Shown here piece after piece: positions 8,895 through 16,860 of a DNA stretch of 64,000 nt. Source of the DNA: Vibrio albus (GTDB lineage: Bacteria > Pseudomonadota > Gammaproteobacteria > Enterobacterales > Vibrionaceae); NCBI RefSeq assembly GCF_003144035.1, contig NZ_QFWT01000005.1, positions 186,001-250,000 of the forward strand, in the 5' to 3' direction. The translations under genes and the position numbers were made by a program. The notes under the pieces were generated by a model. It was not told the DNA's origin, did no database searches, and saw only the letters and a program-made list of their open reading frames with translations. Positions within the stretch are counted from its first letter, which is position 1. Every line of letters begins with the position of its first letter.

Positions 8895-8926
8895 AAAAAA
8901 GCAAACCTAAATGGTTTGCTTTTTTT
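8895..8926. terminator. Bidirectional Rho-independent terminator
   Basis: A GCAAACC stem with a TAAAT loop and GGTTTGC is flanked by A6 on the left and T7 on the right. It serves both the HPr gene (+) and the convergent lipoprotein gene (-). Confidence 0.9.
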
Positions 8927-8938
8927 ATGTCTCCCACA

Positions 8939-9904
8939 TTATAAAAACGGTCTTATATCTATTTTTAACAATGGTGCGGGAAGCTTCTCCGAGACAATAA
9001 AAAGATGCTCACCGCTATTATCAAATCCAATACCTTCAGCCTGTTCAAGTAGAGGCAGTGAGATCACAGATGGTGTCAGAGAAAAGACGTCGACCCAGTT
9101 TTGATCTTCTGCAACAGGGTAATAATAGGCATCCCCGTAAGTCAGTACTGCAACACCTGAACCGTCTGGCGCAATATCCATTCCTGTTGGCTGACTGGTG
9201 TAGCCAAGTAAATCGATTAGTCTGAAGTATGTCTGACCTGGAGCCGGGAAGGGCTTTATTGGGCCTAGCTCCCGGGCTATGGACTGTTTCTGGTTTTTTG
9301 GAGTTAGTGGTAACTGATACAGTATTGGCACCTCCTCCCGTTTGCTGAGCAGCAGTACTTGCTGGCGTTTTGCATCAACCGCGACAGACTCACAGTCATG
9401 TTCACCATCAGGATAGGTAAAGGTAATATTCCATTTTGGTTGTAAGGTTAAATGTACAGGCATATCTGTCTGGCTAAGGTCTGGTTCCTGCACAATATGG
9501 ATTGTATAGTGCTTCCGTGATGTGCCGTTGTCTCCCACATCGGCGATCAAAATGTAAGACCGGCCTTCAAACTGAAACGTTGCCAAATCTTCCCAGTCAG
9601 TATTTTCTGTGCCGGTAATATCCAGCTGAACTTCCTGTTTTCCTGTTGAGTCCACGCCAAAAACAGAGGCACGGTTACCACTGTCGTTATTTATCCAGAT
9701 GATATCCCGGTTCTGTTTTGATACGGCGATGCCACTGGCTTCGCTGATGTTTTCTGAGTGGATGACGCCGGAGAGCAGGTTCTCAGGCAGATTGGCCACA
9801 GACCTGGAAGTGTGACTGGTACAGGATAGGACAAATAAGGACAGTATGATTGAAATAAGGGTGCCCAGGATAAATCTGGGACGTGTTCTGATGATATTTT
9901 TCAT
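8939..9904 (-). CDS. Putative lipoprotein with a beta-propeller-like body, function unknown
   Basis: A 321-residue protein not assigned to a characterised family. It has a hydrophobic N-terminus that ends in LFVLSC, so Cys28 could be the lipid-modified residue of a lipoprotein. The body is rich in repeated short beta-type segments (SGIAVSKQNRDIIWINND, EDLATFQFEGRSYILIADVGDN, TGMDIAPDGSGVAVLTYGDAYYY). This is the pattern of a six-bladed propeller of the SdiA-regulated or phytase-like type. It stands alone between the HPr terminator and a GGDEF-EAL gene on the same strand. No catalytic site was recognised. Confidence 0.65.
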   Translation of the reverse strand: MKNIIRTRPRFILGTLISIILSLFVLSCTSHTSRSVANLPENLLSGVIHSENISEASGIAVSKQNRDIIWINNDSGNRASVFGVDSTGKQEVQLDITGTENTDWEDLATFQFEGRSYILIADVGDNGTSRKHYTIHIVQEPDLSQTDMPVHLTLQPKWNITFTYPDGEHDCESVAVDAKRQQVLLLSKREEVPILYQLPLTPKNQKQSIARELGPIKPFPAPGQTYFRLIDLLGYTSQPTGMDIAPDGSGVAVLTYGDAYYYPVAEDQNWVDVFSLTPSVISLPLLEQAEGIGFDNSGEHLFIVSEKLPAPLLKIDIRPFL

Positions 9905-9942
9905 TGGGCTGCTTAAGCTTCTATGCCAGGTTGATGCTGCCT

Positions 9943-11544
9943 CTAATGTACCAAAGTTTTCTGGTTTTGTAGGTACTGAGTAAAACTGTCTAATGGCAAT
10001 GGCTTACTGAAATAGTATCCCTGCAGATAGTGACATCCCATGGAACATAACCTGTCTGCAGTCTGCCGATCTTCAATACCTTCAGCGACAACGGAATATT
10101 CCAGCGATTTTGCCAGATATATAACAGAATTAACAATGGAGGTATTTGATGAGCTGGCTTCCATGTCTGTGACAAAAGACTGATCAATTTTGATCTGACT
10201 CAGGGGGAGAACTTTTAACAGGGAAAGTGAAGAAAAGCCGGTGCCAAAATCATCGATGCTGAAACTAAAGCCGGTGCGAGCCAGCAAGGTCATCATTTTC
10301 CGGGCCTGATTGATGTCTGTCATCATGGTACTTTCAGTAATTTCGAAAATGAGCTGTTGCGGCTGTATCTCTCCTTTTGATACCGCCCCTTTTAGCTGGG
10401 TAACTAAGGAAGGATTATGCATATCTTTTGCTGACAGGTTGATATGCAGGTTGCCTTTAAACCCCGCCTTTTTCAGAGCCGGTAACTCGAGAAGACATTG
10501 CTGTATCACCCAGCATGTGATCTCATTAATCATTGAGCTTTGTTCAGCAATAGGAATAAACAAGTTCGGAGGAATAAAACTCCCGTCTTCCTGTGGCCAA
10601 CGAATGAGTATTTCTGCTCCGTGGACAGAGCTGTCTGCGCTTTCGATGACGGGTTGGTAGTAAAGCTGAAACTCTTTGCTTTTAAGGGCCTCTTTTAATC
10701 GTGCAGCAATAGCCAGTTTTTCTTTTGCACCCTGATTGAGTTCTTCAGAAAACACAAGGTACTCTGAGCCCCGGCGCTTGCAGGCATACATGGCGAGTTC
10801 AGCTTGCTGCAATAACTTTTCTATATTTCCACTGTGCCTGGGGTAGCAACTGACGCCAATACTGGCACTAATATGTAATGAATACCCATGTATATCCAGT
10901 GGGCTACTTAACAGTTCGTGTATCTGATTCGCGAGCAATTCCAGCTCAATATCCGTTGTCTTTTCCCATAGCAGCGTAAATTCATCCCCACTCATACGAT
11001 AAATACTGCATTGTTCCGGTAGATGCTGCCGGAGCTTTATAGAAAGCGCCCGGATTAGCTCGTCACCCAGATAGTGCCCAATCGCATTATTGATTTGTCT
11101 GAAGTTATTCAAGTCAATAACCAGCAGGGTAAATGACGTTCTTTCTCTGATAAGGCTGGTGGCTGCCCGGTGCAGGTAGTGCCGGTTACCCAGAGAGGTC
11201 AGGCTGTCGTGTAGCGCGTTGTATTCTTCTCGCGAGGTGGATTCTTCCACTTGCAGTATGCTTCTGTGGCTAAGCTGAGTCACCATCAGAACAAATAGAC
11301 CTCCACTGACCAGGATAAGTGAATGGACTAGGTATTCCACCGTGAAAACCGGAGCAGAGACAAAACGTATCAGTGAAATGAGATAACCGAGGACAAAGAA
11401 AAGAATGAGATAATACAGCAGACACCATCCTTTTTGCTGACTTTTTTTACATATCGCAGCGGTAGGCCTCAGGCTGTACATGAGCATTAGAAGCCCAACA
11501 AAAGTCAGTAAAATAGGGATAAGGTTGAGACCCTGATTAGTCAT
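9943..11544 (-). CDS. Membrane GGDEF-EAL protein (cyclic-di-GMP turnover)
   Basis: A 533-residue protein with three hydrophobic segments in the first 90 residues, then a GGDEF domain (about 105-265) and an EAL domain (about 275-525). The cyclase signature reads SGDEF (185-189), an allowed variant of GGDEF. The phosphodiesterase signature reads EIL (311-313) instead of EAL. The downstream DDFGTGFSSLSLLK motif is present. The protein therefore probably cleaves cyclic-di-GMP, with the GGDEF domain regulatory or active. There is no recognised periplasmic sensor domain, so the input may come through the membrane segment. It stands alone on the minus strand. Confidence 0.9.
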   Translation of the reverse strand: MTNQGLNLIPILLTFVGLLMLMYSLRPTAAICKKSQQKGWCLLYYLILFFVLGYLISLIRFVSAPVFTVEYLVHSLILVSGGLFVLMVTQLSHRSILQVEESTSREEYNALHDSLTSLGNRHYLHRAATSLIRERTSFTLLVIDLNNFRQINNAIGHYLGDELIRALSIKLRQHLPEQCSIYRMSGDEFTLLWEKTTDIELELLANQIHELLSSPLDIHGYSLHISASIGVSCYPRHSGNIEKLLQQAELAMYACKRRGSEYLVFSEELNQGAKEKLAIAARLKEALKSKEFQLYYQPVIESADSSVHGAEILIRWPQEDGSFIPPNLFIPIAEQSSMINEITCWVIQQCLLELPALKKAGFKGNLHINLSAKDMHNPSLVTQLKGAVSKGEIQPQQLIFEITESTMMTDINQARKMMTLLARTGFSFSIDDFGTGFSSLSLLKVLPLSQIKIDQSFVTDMEASSSNTSIVNSVIYLAKSLEYSVVAEGIEDRQTADRLCSMGCHYLQGYYFSKPLPLDSFTQYLQNQKTLVH

Positions 11545-11677
11545 TCATATGTGCATTGACGGTAATGGATTAAATCAGTTAATCACAGGAACCGGGAATT
11601 GTAAATAATGCCAGAAAGAGGGCGTTACATGACGCATATGTTTTTGATTTCATACCCTAAACATATATTGATAAGGC

Positions 11678-12064
11678 TTATATTAACTGAGACACGGCGA
11701 CCAGTGCCGCCTTAACAATGAGATCGGAAGGAATGGCTTCGAACCTGTCGCTTCCAAGCTCAATTGTCCGGCATTTGGCGTCTCCGCAAACCGAACAACA
11801 AGGGGTCTTCGTAATTGTTGCGCCAAGCCACTCCTCGATAGGTTTACCGGCAATCCAAATGCGATTCGACTGAGAGGGATCGGTTTTGAACGATTCCCTG
11901 TCTATTTTTATGGTTTCGAGGGTGACTTCAATATTTAAAGGAGAGAGGACCTCTTCCAGCTTGGAAACCGCTTCTTTCAGGCTTTCATATGTGCTGTTGC
12001 ACCGGTCACAAGTTTGTCCCTGAGAATCGACTAACCGTTGCCATGTGATTTGTAACGACTTCAT
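11678..12064 (-). CDS. DUF2703 cysteine-rich protein linked to arsenite efflux
   Basis: A small protein of the DUF2703 family, 128 residues from the ATG at 12064, which has a GAGGAG site 7 bases upstream. It contains two cysteine clusters, Cys19-x2-Cys22 and Cys89-Cys90-x2-Cys93-x4-Cys98, suited to binding a thiophilic ion such as arsenite. It directly follows acr3 on the same strand with a gap of 52 bases, so the two are probably co-transcribed. Members of this family are often found next to arsenic genes. A role as an arsenite-binding or chaperone protein is inference. Confidence 0.8.
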   Translation of the reverse strand: MKSLQITWQRLVDSQGQTCDRCNSTYESLKEAVSKLEEVLSPLNIEVTLETIKIDRESFKTDPSQSNRIWIAGKPIEEWLGATITKTPCCSVCGDAKCRTIELGSDRFEAIPSDLIVKAALVAVSQLI

Positions 12065-12116
12065 AGTGGCGCTCCTCATACTTTATTTCTGATATTAAGA
12101 GACTGGCTTTTGCCTG

Positions 12117-13307
12117 CTATTTATCAGCAGCAAACCATCCGGATGTGCGTTTACAGATACTCACCAGCATTAGCATGACCGGAACTTCTATCAGCACACC
12201 AACGACGGTTGCCAGAGCAGCCCCCGATGAAAGACCAAATATCATCACTGAGGTCGCGATAGCCACTTCAAAATGGTTGGATGCGCCGATCATGGCGGCT
12301 GGTGCCGCATCCTGGTAACGTAAATTAAGGAATTTGGCCGCCAGATAACCCAGAGTAAATATAAATACGGTTTGTATAAAAAGCGGAATCGAAATCCACA
12401 GGATGGTCAGAGGATTATCCAGAATAATTTCACCTTTGAAGCTGAACAGCAACACAAGGGTCAATAGCAGTGAACAAATGGTAATCGGGGTAAGAACATG
12501 TAAAAACTTGTCGTTGAACCATTGTTCGCCTTTATGACTGATGATCCATTTACGGGAAAAATAACCGATGACTAACGGAAGAGCGACATAAATGGTGACA
12601 GAAAGCAGTAGCGCCTGCCATGGGACAGGCAGTTGACCAATGCCCAGTAAGAAACCACCCAGAACCCCATACAAAACCAGCATAGTCAGGGAGTTAATGG
12701 CGACCATGACCAATGTAAGACCGTCATTGCCTCTGGCCAGATAGCCCCAAACCAGAACCATTGCCGTACACGGCGCGATGCCAAGTAAAATACACCCGGC
12801 AAAATAGCTTCGCCAAAGGGGGATCTGCAGCATTTTGATTCCGTCCTGTAAAACGACGATTCCGTCACCGTATGTTGCACCAACCGGTAAGTTGAGACCA
12901 AAAGGCATTTTAATCAGATCGATCGCTTCCTCCCCGATAAACCCCTTCAACAAGCCTCCTAAAAACAGCATCGCGATGGCGTACATCGTGAAAGGTTTAA
13001 TGCACCAGTTGATAAACAGGGTCAGAAAGACAGGCTTACCGTTTTTTCCGGCTTTGATAACGCTGGTAAAATCAATTTTTACCATGATCGGATACATCAT
13101 AAAAAAAAGACAAATAGCAATGGGTATAGAAATGACAGGGGCACCATTAACATGAATAGCCATACTGTCCAGTGTCCTGGCTAAATCAGGGGCAACCTTA
13201 CCAAGTGCTATACCAATAACAATGCACAACCCAACCCACACTGTCAGATACCGTTCAAACAGGCTGCTCATTTTTCGGTCGTTCACTGAGTTTCCTATGT
13301 TATCCAT
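12117..13307 (-). CDS. acr3: Acr3 family arsenite efflux permease
   Basis: A 396-residue membrane protein with about ten hydrophobic segments, of the Acr3 (ArsB2) family that exports As(III) using the proton gradient. Recognisable blocks are [25 protein letters not shown] at the start, [19 protein letters not shown] in the fourth helix region, which holds the conserved functional cysteine, and the terminal stretch ending [20 protein letters not shown]. An AGGA site precedes the ATG at 13307; an internal ATG 12 codons on would remove a short polar leader. No arsR or arsC is next to it, so control must be exerted from elsewhere or through an unseen site. Confidence 0.93.
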   Translation of the reverse strand: MDNIGNSVNDRKMSSLFERYLTVWVGLCIVIGIALGKVAPDLARTLDSMAIHVNGAPVISIPIAICLFFMMYPIMVKIDFTSVIKAGKNGKPVFLTLFINWCIKPFTMYAIAMLFLGGLLKGFIGEEAIDLIKMPFGLNLPVGATYGDGIVVLQDGIKMLQIPLWRSYFAGCILLGIAPCTAMVLVWGYLARGNDGLTLVMVAINSLTMLVLYGVLGGFLLGIGQLPVPWQALLLSVTIYVALPLVIGYFSRKWIISHKGEQWFNDKFLHVLTPITICSLLLTLVLLFSFKGEIILDNPLTILWISIPLFIQTVFIFTLGYLAAKFLNLRYQDAAPAAMIGASNHFEVAIATSVMIFGLSSGAALATVVGVLIEVPVMLMLVSICKRTSGWFAADK

Positions 13308-13365
13308 TACTTCATCCTGTATAAATGTCTAATCCATGCACATTTTTTTGAGTATAGTAAGGTAA

Positions 13366-13390
13366 ACAGAAAGGCGCTTATGCTTTCTGT
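13366..13390 (-). terminator. Weak terminator-like hairpin after the EAL-HDOD gene
   Basis: ACAGAAAG and CTTTCTGT form an 8-bp stem a few bases after the stop of the minus-strand gene at 13396. On the minus strand it is followed by only TTTAC, so termination may be incomplete and read into acr3. Confidence 0.5.
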
Positions 13391-13395
13391 CTTGC

Positions 13396-14631
13396 TTATG
13401 AAAGAGTCGTCATCACCTGAGAGACATGCCTGCTCCAGCGCTGGGCTTCACTAAAAGCGTTGCTGACGTCCTCAATTTGTAAGCCAAGTTTTTGGCATTG
13501 AAACGAGAAATTCTGCCAGTCCGCCTGTTCAAAGCTTTCCTGCAGCGTTAATAATTCTCCCAAAGGCCCATCTCTTTTCACCAGTGCCGATTTGATGATT
13601 TCACTTAACGGTAATGACTCAAGTAATACGTCCAGCTTGTTGTCTAACATGGCATCCAAAAGAGAAAACATACCCATAATAAAGGCCTGATCCTGATGAG
13701 GACGGAAAATGTCATAACCGGACATTAACTGACAAAACTGGGCCCGCTGCATTGAGAGTGTATTCAGCTCCCTTGTTTTTTTATTTGTCATATACGATGC
13801 AGCGATCAAAGAGACAAATGTTTTAAGCCGATCCTCGCCGAGATAAACTAAGGCCTGTTTAAATGAGGAGATGGGCTTTTCCAGCCGGGTGGACATTGTG
13901 TTAACAAATCGCAGTAACTTGTAAGATAGAGCCACGTCCTTCTCGAGGATTCGTTCAACCCTATTAAAGTTGACTTCCGGTCGGCAAACTTCAGTGAAGA
14001 GCTGAAGGGCAATCACCTGGTCCGGGCTGACGTACCTCTGTTTGACAATATGGGGCTTACTGAAAAAGTACCCTTGGAAGAAACGGAATCCCGCCTGTAA
14101 AGCCGCCTCAAATTCTTCCGGTGTTTCTACCCGCTCTGCGAGAAACGCTGACTTCAGACCATTGGCTTTCTGCTGACGTACATAGTCACAGGCTTTTTCT
14201 ATTCCCATCTGCATAACATCGAGTTTGATAATATGGATATAGGGAAGAAAGCGATTCCACGATTCCGTACATTCGAAATCGTCCAAAGCGATGATATACC
14301 CGTTACTGTGCAGGTGCCGGATAGCCGCAAGCAATTCATCCGTTGGTTCGCAGGTTTCCAGTATTTCAATCACGATTTTGTCTTTTGGTAAGCTTAGAGG
14401 TAAAAGGCGGACAATACTCAAATAAGGAAAGTTAATAAAGCAACGTGACGAGTGATAATTCGGATTGGTCCCTAAGGCAATAAAGTTTTCAACAATCAAA
14501 CGATAAGTCGCACGGTTTTCTTCGATTCCTTTCGGAAAAGCATTGTTTTCTCCATCACGGAACAGAAGTTCATACCCAACGGTATGTTGCTTTCGGTTAA
14601 AGACAGGCTGACGTGCGACATAGCTATACAT
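13396..14631 (-). CDS. EAL-HDOD (YuxH-type) signalling protein
   Basis: A 411-residue cytoplasmic protein. An EAL-like domain (about 1-200) begins MYSYVARQPVFNRKQHTVGYELLF. It ends with FFQGYFFSKP and is followed by an HDOD domain (about 205-400). The catalytic glutamate motif is ELL rather than EAL, yet the aspartate motif in IIALDDFE is kept. EAL-HDOD proteins such as V. cholerae CdgJ act on motility and biofilm through cyclic-di-GMP breakdown or protein contacts. No good ribosome binding site is seen before the ATG. The gene stands alone on the minus strand and ends in a weak hairpin. Confidence 0.9.
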   Translation of the reverse strand: MYSYVARQPVFNRKQHTVGYELLFRDGENNAFPKGIEENRATYRLIVENFIALGTNPNYHSSRCFINFPYLSIVRLLPLSLPKDKIVIEILETCEPTDELLAAIRHLHSNGYIIALDDFECTESWNRFLPYIHIIKLDVMQMGIEKACDYVRQQKANGLKSAFLAERVETPEEFEAALQAGFRFFQGYFFSKPHIVKQRYVSPDQVIALQLFTEVCRPEVNFNRVERILEKDVALSYKLLRFVNTMSTRLEKPISSFKQALVYLGEDRLKTFVSLIAASYMTNKKTRELNTLSMQRAQFCQLMSGYDIFRPHQDQAFIMGMFSLLDAMLDNKLDVLLESLPLSEIIKSALVKRDGPLGELLTLQESFEQADWQNFSFQCQKLGLQIEDVSNAFSEAQRWSRHVSQVMTTLS

Positions 14632-14836
14632 AAAATCGGCTATAGTATTTTTAACGATCTGTGCATTGTATCAAATTATGAGTAATTTCCATTCACTAAT
14701 TTTTATTTTGGCTAAGTGCTCTAGCCCTCCAGCCCAAGAATCATTGGAAATCCATGACTAATCGTTGTAGATAGTGATAGATACCCTTTACGGGGAAAAA
14801 GTAACGGGGTGAAGTGAATTCCTTTAATGTAAACAA

Positions 14837-14862
14837 AAAAAGCGAACCTTTCGGCTCGCTTT
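14837..14862 (-). terminator. Rho-independent terminator of the MFS transcript
   Basis: On the minus strand the stem AGCGAGCC and GGTTCGCT, with one mismatch and a GAAA loop, is followed by T7. It stands about 165 bases beyond the MFS stop, after two copies of the 18-bp repeat. Confidence 0.8.
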
Positions 14863-14865
14863 GTC

Positions 14866-14935
14866 GATAAAGTTGGAAACTCGGAGCGAAAAGTGCACTT
14901 TACATCTTTGTCTTTTCGATAACTAAGATGGAAAC
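14866..14935 (-). repeat. Two copies of the dispersed GATAACTAAGTTGGAAAC repeat
   Basis: On the plus strand 14918-14935 reads GATAACTAAGATGGAAAC. 14866-14880 reads GATAAAGTTGGAAAC, a copy shortened by three bases. Both are reverse complements of the copies at 16785-16842 on the other side of the MFS gene. They lie between the MFS stop and its terminator. Confidence 0.75.
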
Positions 14936-15025
14936 TTTTCAACATCGTGAAACTGGCAATTTAGTGGACATTCTTGAGTTAAAGATATGGGCCATACAAC
15001 GTCCTACGCTAAGAACCTTTAAGAG

Positions 15026-16240
15026 TTATGCTGTTGCCATTCTCAAACGTGGTACTGGCTTATCATTGATTGGAAGATGAATCAATGCAGCAATAAACGC
15101 TAGTATGGCCGCTGACCACCAAATTGGATCATAGGACCCGTAATAATCGTAGATACGACCGCCGACCCATGCCCCCAAAAAGCTGCCTACTTGGTGAGTG
15201 AAAAACACCAAACCATATAGTGTCGACAGGTAACGGGCTCCAAAGATTTGACGAACTAAACCAGATGTAAGTGGCACCGTTCCTAACCAACAAAAACCGA
15301 TAGCACCACCGAAGATAATAGCAGTGAGCTCGGTGATAGGCAGTGCCAAAAAAGCACCGATCACAACCGTACGCATCACATACAGCGCAAACATCACATA
15401 ACACTTGCTAAAGCGATCTGCCATTACACCCCAGAAATACGAGCCAAGGATGTTAAATATACCAACGTAAGCCAACGCCATTGCCGCAGTTGATGCAGGT
15501 AGGTTTTTATCCGCCAAATAACTAGGAAGGTGAGTCGCGATGAACATCACGTGGAAACCACACACAAAAAAGCCAGCATGAATCAACCAGTACCCTTTGT
15601 GTGCAAACGCTTCTTTCAAAGCGTCTTTTAGCGTTTGCTTGTCTTCGTGCACATGGTTAGCGGTATTTGCATTCCGCTCTGCCGTATTCATGAATAGTGC
15701 AAACAACACCATAAAGCTACACAGTACTGCGAACGTTTGCATTGCACTTTGCCAACCAGAAGCGCTCAATAATGCTTGTGCGCCAGGAATCATCGCAAAC
15801 ATGCCAAATGACCCTGCTGCCGTGGTCAAGCCAAAGGCTTTAGCCGCATGTTGCGCTGGTACCACTTTCGCTACTGCACCGAGTACGATCACGTAGCTGG
15901 TTGCACTTAAGCCAAGACCAACAAGCACACCTAGCGATAAGTACATCATGGTTGGCTCGGCGGTGATAGAAGTTAAGTACAGACCCACAGCGTAAGAGAG
16001 CGAGCCTAAAATGATGATACGTTTCGCCCCCCAACGGTCTGCGGCCATACCCACAAATGGCTGGAATGCTCCAAACAGTAAGTTTTGCAATGCAATAGCA
16101 AAGCTGAAGAACTCACGTCCTGTTTGGAAGTAGTCGGAAATCGGTGCCATGAAAATACCAAAGGATTGTCTGATCCCTAGACTGGTAATCAAAATACCTA
16201 TACCTAGCCAAACAATGAGTGGAAAACGGAAAATAATCAT
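15026..16240 (-). CDS. MFS transporter, 12 transmembrane segments, substrate unknown
   Basis: A 404-residue major facilitator protein with 12 hydrophobic segments. The MFS signature between segments 2 and 3 is visible as GMAADRWGAKRII. The equivalent in the second half is GVMADRFSK. The N-terminal style (IRQSFGIFMAPISDYF) is that of the monocarboxylate or oxalate/formate branch, but the substrate cannot be fixed. The gene is transcribed alone, with terminators and the 18-bp dispersed repeat outside both ends. This suggests a unit inserted between the gcv block and its left neighbour. There is no adjacent regulator or enzyme. Confidence 0.85.
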   Translation of the reverse strand: MIIFRFPLIVWLGIGILITSLGIRQSFGIFMAPISDYFQTGREFFSFAIALQNLLFGAFQPFVGMAADRWGAKRIIILGSLSYAVGLYLTSITAEPTMMYLSLGVLVGLGLSATSYVIVLGAVAKVVPAQHAAKAFGLTTAAGSFGMFAMIPGAQALLSASGWQSAMQTFAVLCSFMVLFALFMNTAERNANTANHVHEDKQTLKDALKEAFAHKGYWLIHAGFFVCGFHVMFIATHLPSYLADKNLPASTAAMALAYVGIFNILGSYFWGVMADRFSKCYVMFALYVMRTVVIGAFLALPITELTAIIFGGAIGFCWLGTVPLTSGLVRQIFGARYLSTLYGLVFFTHQVGSFLGAWVGGRIYDYYGSYDPIWWSAAILAFIAALIHLPINDKPVPRLRMATA

Positions 16241-16742
16241 AAATTGCTCTTATTAATGACTGTGGTGCTGAGAGTGCCCTTCATTGCTACCTATGGATTC
16301 GTGATCGCCATTGTTAATGGCTTGCGCTGCCACTATTTCCGATAACCTCGGTCAGTTTTAGACAAAGATTAATGACAGGCGCAACATGGTAAGCTCAAGT
16401 GAAAAATTAGAGTATAGAGTATTAGATAATGACACAAATGATAAAAAATGAAGTAATTTATGCAATTTATGCATATATCAATTTAGTCTCGAGAATCGAA
16501 CATCCCCAGTATAGAGTTGCCTTGCAGTCAAACTTTCCGTAACACATTTTATTTATCAGGAACTATACCTTTAAGCTATTACGTGCATATCATTGCAATA
16601 TAAAATCGTCAAAAGATCCCGAGGCTGTAAAGAGGAAGAGTTTAGAGTCTGGCTGGTTTACTGAAGATGAAATTGAAATGATGTAGCGTGGTTCTACATG
16701 TTAGTAATCAGGTGACAGCTATTTCTAGGTTACAGTGACGTG
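16241..16742. other. AT-rich intergenic region upstream of the MFS gene
   Basis: About 500 bases with no complete gene. The right part contains a short open stretch that looks like a decayed C-terminus (16543-16686). The MFS promoter should lie in the left part, but no convincing -35/-10 pair was found. Confidence 0.5.
16543..16686 (+). pseudogene. Possible C-terminal remnant of an unknown gene
   Basis: A frame open for 47 codons without a credible start ends in KSSKDPEAVKRKSLESGWF and then TEDEIEMM before TAG. The last 27 residues have protein-like composition, rich in Lys and Glu, in an otherwise AT-rich intergenic region. The family was not recognised. It may be chance. Confidence 0.25.
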
Positions 16743-16774
16743 AAAAAAGGCGAACCAAATGGTTCGCCTTTTTT
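16743..16774. terminator. Strong bidirectional terminator downstream of gcvP
   Basis: A 14-bp perfect stem, AAAAAAGGCGAACC and GGTTCGCCTTTTTT, closes an AAAT loop. On the minus strand it ends the gcvH-gcvP transcript, about 87 bases beyond the gcvP stop, after three copies of the 18-bp repeat. Confidence 0.92.
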
Positions 16775-16784
16775 ATTCAAGTTA

Positions 16785-16842
16785 GTTTCCAATTTAGTTA
16801 TCGGTTTCCAACTCGGTTATCACAGTTTCCAACTTAGTTATC
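16785..16842 (+). repeat. Three tandem copies of the 18-bp repeat GTTTCCAACTTAGTTATC
   Basis: The copies are 16785-16802 (GTTTCCAATTTAGTTATC), 16804-16821 (GTTTCCAACTCGGTTATC) and 16825-16842 (GTTTCCAACTTAGTTATC), with periods of 19 and 21 bases. They lie between the gcvP stop and its terminator, so they are transcribed into the gcvP 3' region. Inverted copies occur at 14866-14935. Confidence 0.85.
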
Positions 16843-16860
16843 TGTGATCATCTGCCATTC

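Larger units (their letters stand above)
14632..15025. other. Intergenic region between the MFS and EAL-HDOD genes
   Basis: A 394-base region without a credible gene. It contains the MFS terminator (14837-14862) and two copies of the dispersed repeat (14866-14880 and 14918-14935). The left part must hold the promoter of the EAL-HDOD gene, but none could be assigned with confidence. Confidence 0.6.

Noticed and set aside
14721..14945. 74-residue minus-strand frame between the MFS and EAL-HDOD genes
   Set aside because: It covers the MFS terminator and the dispersed repeat copies, has no ribosome binding site and has unnatural composition.
16785..16842. Binding sites of the gcv XRE-cupin regulator
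   Set aside because: The repeats share only AGTTTCCAA with one arm of the operator and are not palindromic; they lie at 3' ends, not promoters.
16785..16842. CRISPR array
   Set aside because: Units are directly adjacent, with spacers of only 1 to 3 bases, and there are no cas genes.
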